Source of the DNA: Mermis nigrescens
Taxonomy: Eukaryota > Nematoda > Enoplea > Mermithida > Mermithidae
Assembly (NCBI GenBank): GCA_036768485.1
Contig: JAVLUZ010000157.1
Coordinates: forward strand, 12,400,342-12,464,341
DNA length: 64,000 nucleotides
Direction: 5' to 3'
The first letter of the stretch is position 1, and every line of letters begins with the position of its first letter. The position numbers were made by a program, and so were the translations under genes. Below are positions 30,951-64,000 of this stretch, piece after piece. A model generated the notes under the pieces. It was not told where the DNA came from, searched no databases, and worked only from the letters and a program-made list of their open reading frames with translations.

Positions 30951-31712
30951 TAACGGGGGCGCCGCCTCCCACCGTTACGTGAGCAAATTTTACCCGCACC
31001 GGTTTCCCGGATCTTCCGCTCTGATTCGCGTGTGTAGTACTAATCGACTACTCTGGCTCTTGCCCACAACTGCGTAAAGTATTGAATAATATCGAGAAAC
31101 AATGAAACATCAACGTCACGGGTTAAAGATCAAACTAGGCATTTCTAGCCGTGTAGTAGCACTCCTGCTACACTCCTCCTCTCTAGGAGAAAGTGTAAGC
31201 GCAGACAACTCCAGAGAACGAACTCTGGGACCTCCAATATGTAACGGGGGCGCCGCCTCCCACCGTTACGTGAGCAAAATTTTACCCGCACCGGTTTCCC
31301 GGATCTTCCGCTCTGATTCGCGTGTGTAGTACTGATCGACTACTCGGGCTCTTGCTCACAACTGCGCAAAGTATCGAATAAAATTGAGAAACAATGAAAC
31401 ATCAACGTCACGGGTTAAACTTCAAAGTAGGCATTTCTAGCCGTGTAGTAGCACTCCTGCTACACTCCTCCCCCTCTAGGAGAAAGCGTAAGCGCAGACA
31501 ACTTCAGAGAACGAACTCTGGGACCTCCAATATGTAACGGGGGCGCCGCCTCCACCGTTACGTGAGCAAAATTTACCCGCACCGGTTTCCTGGATCTTCC
31601 GCTCTGATTCGCGTGTGTAGTACTAATCGACTACTCGGGCTCTTGCTCACAACTGCGCAAAGTATTGAATAATATTGAGAAACAATGAAACATCAACGTC
31701 ACGGGTTAAACT
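30951..31712 (+). repeat. 292-bp tandem repeat, about 2.6 copies
   Basis: Units begin with TAACGGGGGCGCCGCCTCC at 30951, 31242 and 31534. The third stops after CACGGGTTAAA. Each unit opens with an inverted pair GTAACGG / CCGTTAC. Copies differ at only a few sites. Confidence 0.92.
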
Positions 31713-31733
31713 CCTGCTACACCAGTAGGTACC

Positions 31734-31962
31734 TATAGTCTGTTTCATTTAACTTTGCGGTTTTCTTTTAAATTTTTCCGCAAGAATCAGGCTACAAAAG
31801 TGGTTTAGGATGTTTATGCAGTAATGCGGCTTAGCAATGGCATAATGTCTCCTTATGACACGTTATACTGTAGAATATCATATTTATCGTATTAGTTTAA
31901 AACACTTTTGTAATCATTTTAAATTTTTTCAAAAACCTCATAGCTAAATGAAACAGACTATA
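31734..31962. mobile_element. TA-flanked MITE TAGTCTGTTTCA, copy 3
   Basis: TATAGTCTGTTTCATTTAAC and TAAATGAAACAGACTATA are inverted ends with TA at the edges. Confidence 0.8.
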
Positions 31963-33245
31963 GATACTTACAAATAGAAAATAGGCAGTCTTTGTTTAGT
32001 CATCGCTATCAACTACTGCATCATTGTACACCATTGATCTTCCTCAAAAAACTAATGGTTAGCTTAAGTCCACGAAATACAATAACATACATACTTTGCA
32101 TATCAAAATTAAGCAAAATGCATCTGAGAGAACAGTTTTCACATAAAATAAAATTTAAACACTTTTTTGTAGGATATATCAATGAGTAAAAGCTACTTTT
32201 TATCGCTTCTTTGGTTTAGAGGTATTAATGACACTAAATTTTTGGCAAGTAAACTGTGTGGAAGGTCGCAAATCTTATCGCCCTTACGTGAAATTTACAG
32301 GTGGGATTGTTGAGACAGTGGGAGTGATGAGACACAATCGGAATCATGACAAGACGCCTTATCCGCAAGACGCACACCAGAAAAATAAGCAGCAGCTAAA
32401 TTCTAGGGGGTCCAATGAGGCAAAATGGGTCTACCGATATTGAGGGTACTTACGTTGGATTCTTAGGTTGTACAGACCCCACACCTATGTGTGGTACCCA
32501 CTATCATTGGGCGATTCTGAGGGTACGCAAGGTGCCGCAAAACAATTTTCGAGCTCGCGAAATAAAGGCTACGAGTTTCAATTGAGAACGGTACAAAGAT
32601 AAATTTATCTGTGCTATACGCCATATTCATGAATTTTCCATCAATAAAAGCCGCGAAATATGGTTAGCTTCACTATTTACATACTATTAGTCATATACTA
32701 TGCTTACGTATGGCGCATATTCACATAGGGGGATGTCTGGCAATTTTGAGCTGACGGAACATTTTCGTATCATTTTTGCAGACAAGCAGATGCAAAGCCA
32801 TATAATTACATCTTTATGCCGTTTACTCAAAAAACACCAAAAATTGTTCCTAAATGGTCTGGCAAATGTTATCGCCAAATTCTATATTCTGTATTTGTTA
32901 GGGTTAAAAGCGATATGATACTGCCAAAAATGGATCAAATAGGTATGCTTCAAAAATGCTTTATTACCGCGCAAGAGCGTTTAAAAACCTATTTTGACCA
33001 TTTTAGTCATTTGAATAGCGAAAATCATGACGCTTAAAATACTCGTATGAATTTTTGTTTTGTGTAAAGCCATGCCCGAATAAATCTTTTTTATATTTAC
33101 TGCTCGTCAGCAAAAAATGGACTTGACGAATTATTAAGAAACTGGAAGCATGCGCTGAACATATTCAAATCGTAACACGCTGAACAATAAACACGTAGGC
33201 GTCAAAGCAAAAGACAAATGCAACACAATAGAGAGGAATGGATGA
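31963..33245. other. Intergenic DNA and CDK1 3' flank
   Basis: No conserved ORF. The last few hundred bases should be the CDK1 3' UTR. Confidence 0.5.
32960..32965 (-). promoter_or_regulatory. Cdk1: Candidate poly(A) signal of CDK1
   Basis: TTTATT on the + strand reads AATAAA on the gene strand, about 280 bp past the stop. The hexamer is common in AT-rich DNA, so this is only a candidate. Confidence 0.3.
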
Positions 33246-63859
<30,614 letters not shown>

Positions 63860-64000
63860 CGAAGGTTCATTGTCGAAGGAATCCGGCATAGTTTGAAGCG
63901 CAAAGTAAATGTTGCTAATCACGAGTTTTTCTTAATGCGATAAGCGAAGCAAAATAGCAGAAAAGAAACAAATCAATTCAATCTAACTAGAAGCATGCCG
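63860..64000 (-). promoter_or_regulatory. Cdk1: 5' UTR / proximal promoter region of CDK1 (partial)
   Basis: The 141 bp upstream of the CDK1 start codon reach the window edge. No TATA box or further ORF is recognisable, and the transcription start cannot be placed. Confidence 0.4.

Noticed and set aside
31102..31329. 75-codon open frame in the 292-bp repeat
   Set aside because: It crosses a repeat junction and is not conserved among units.

Overview
This window is animal nuclear DNA, most likely from an arthropod and probably an insect. Evidence for that is spliced genes with GT-AG introns, an AT-rich background, huge repeat-filled introns, (AT)n microsatellites and dozens of short DNA transposons. 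I cannot name the species from sequence alone.

Two conserved protein-coding genes converge tail to tail. On the + strand, positions 1835-20987 hold the last six recognisable coding exons of a KLHL2/KLHL3 (Drosophila kelch) orthologue; its BTB/BACK part and first Kelch repeat lie upstream of the window. On the - strand, 63859-33246 holds a complete nine-exon cyclin-dependent kinase 1 gene that reads through all exon junctions to a 303-residue protein with T14/Y15, PSTAIRE, HRDLKPQN, DFG and T161 in place. Almost everything else is intron or intergenic DNA made of transposons and tandem repeats.

Layout: 0-3.3 kb, Kelch exons 1-4 (numbered within the window). 3.3-19.6 kb, one 16.3-kb intron holding a decayed antisense LINE (4.7-8.35 kb), nested hAT-like elements at 3.5-4.7 and 13.7-15.4 kb, and a three-level nested element at 15.5-17.4 kb. 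19.6-21 kb, last two Kelch exons. 21-33.2 kb, intergenic DNA with MITEs, an element with 18-bp repeats in its ends and a 292-bp tandem repeat. 33.2-35.8 kb, last three CDK1 exons. 35.8-51.1 kb, a 15.4-kb CDK1 intron containing a 2-kb TIR element, a 6-kb (AT)n tract split by four transposons, a dimeric satellite-like array and a minisatellite. 51.1-63.9 kb, the first six CDK1 exons and more MITEs.

The main discovery-type signal is a set of about two dozen elements with 8-bp flanking duplications, terminal CA(G/T) or TAG(G/A)G, and (in several families) ends built from family-specific short repeats such as GGTTCC, ACCCGC, GGAGCC or an 18-mer. They look like non-autonomous hAT transposons. They nest inside each other and in (AT)n tracts, and many share one small palindrome (GGCGCTTCGCGCC and variants). 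No transposase gene is visible in the window. The duplications were read by eye and not aligned by software.
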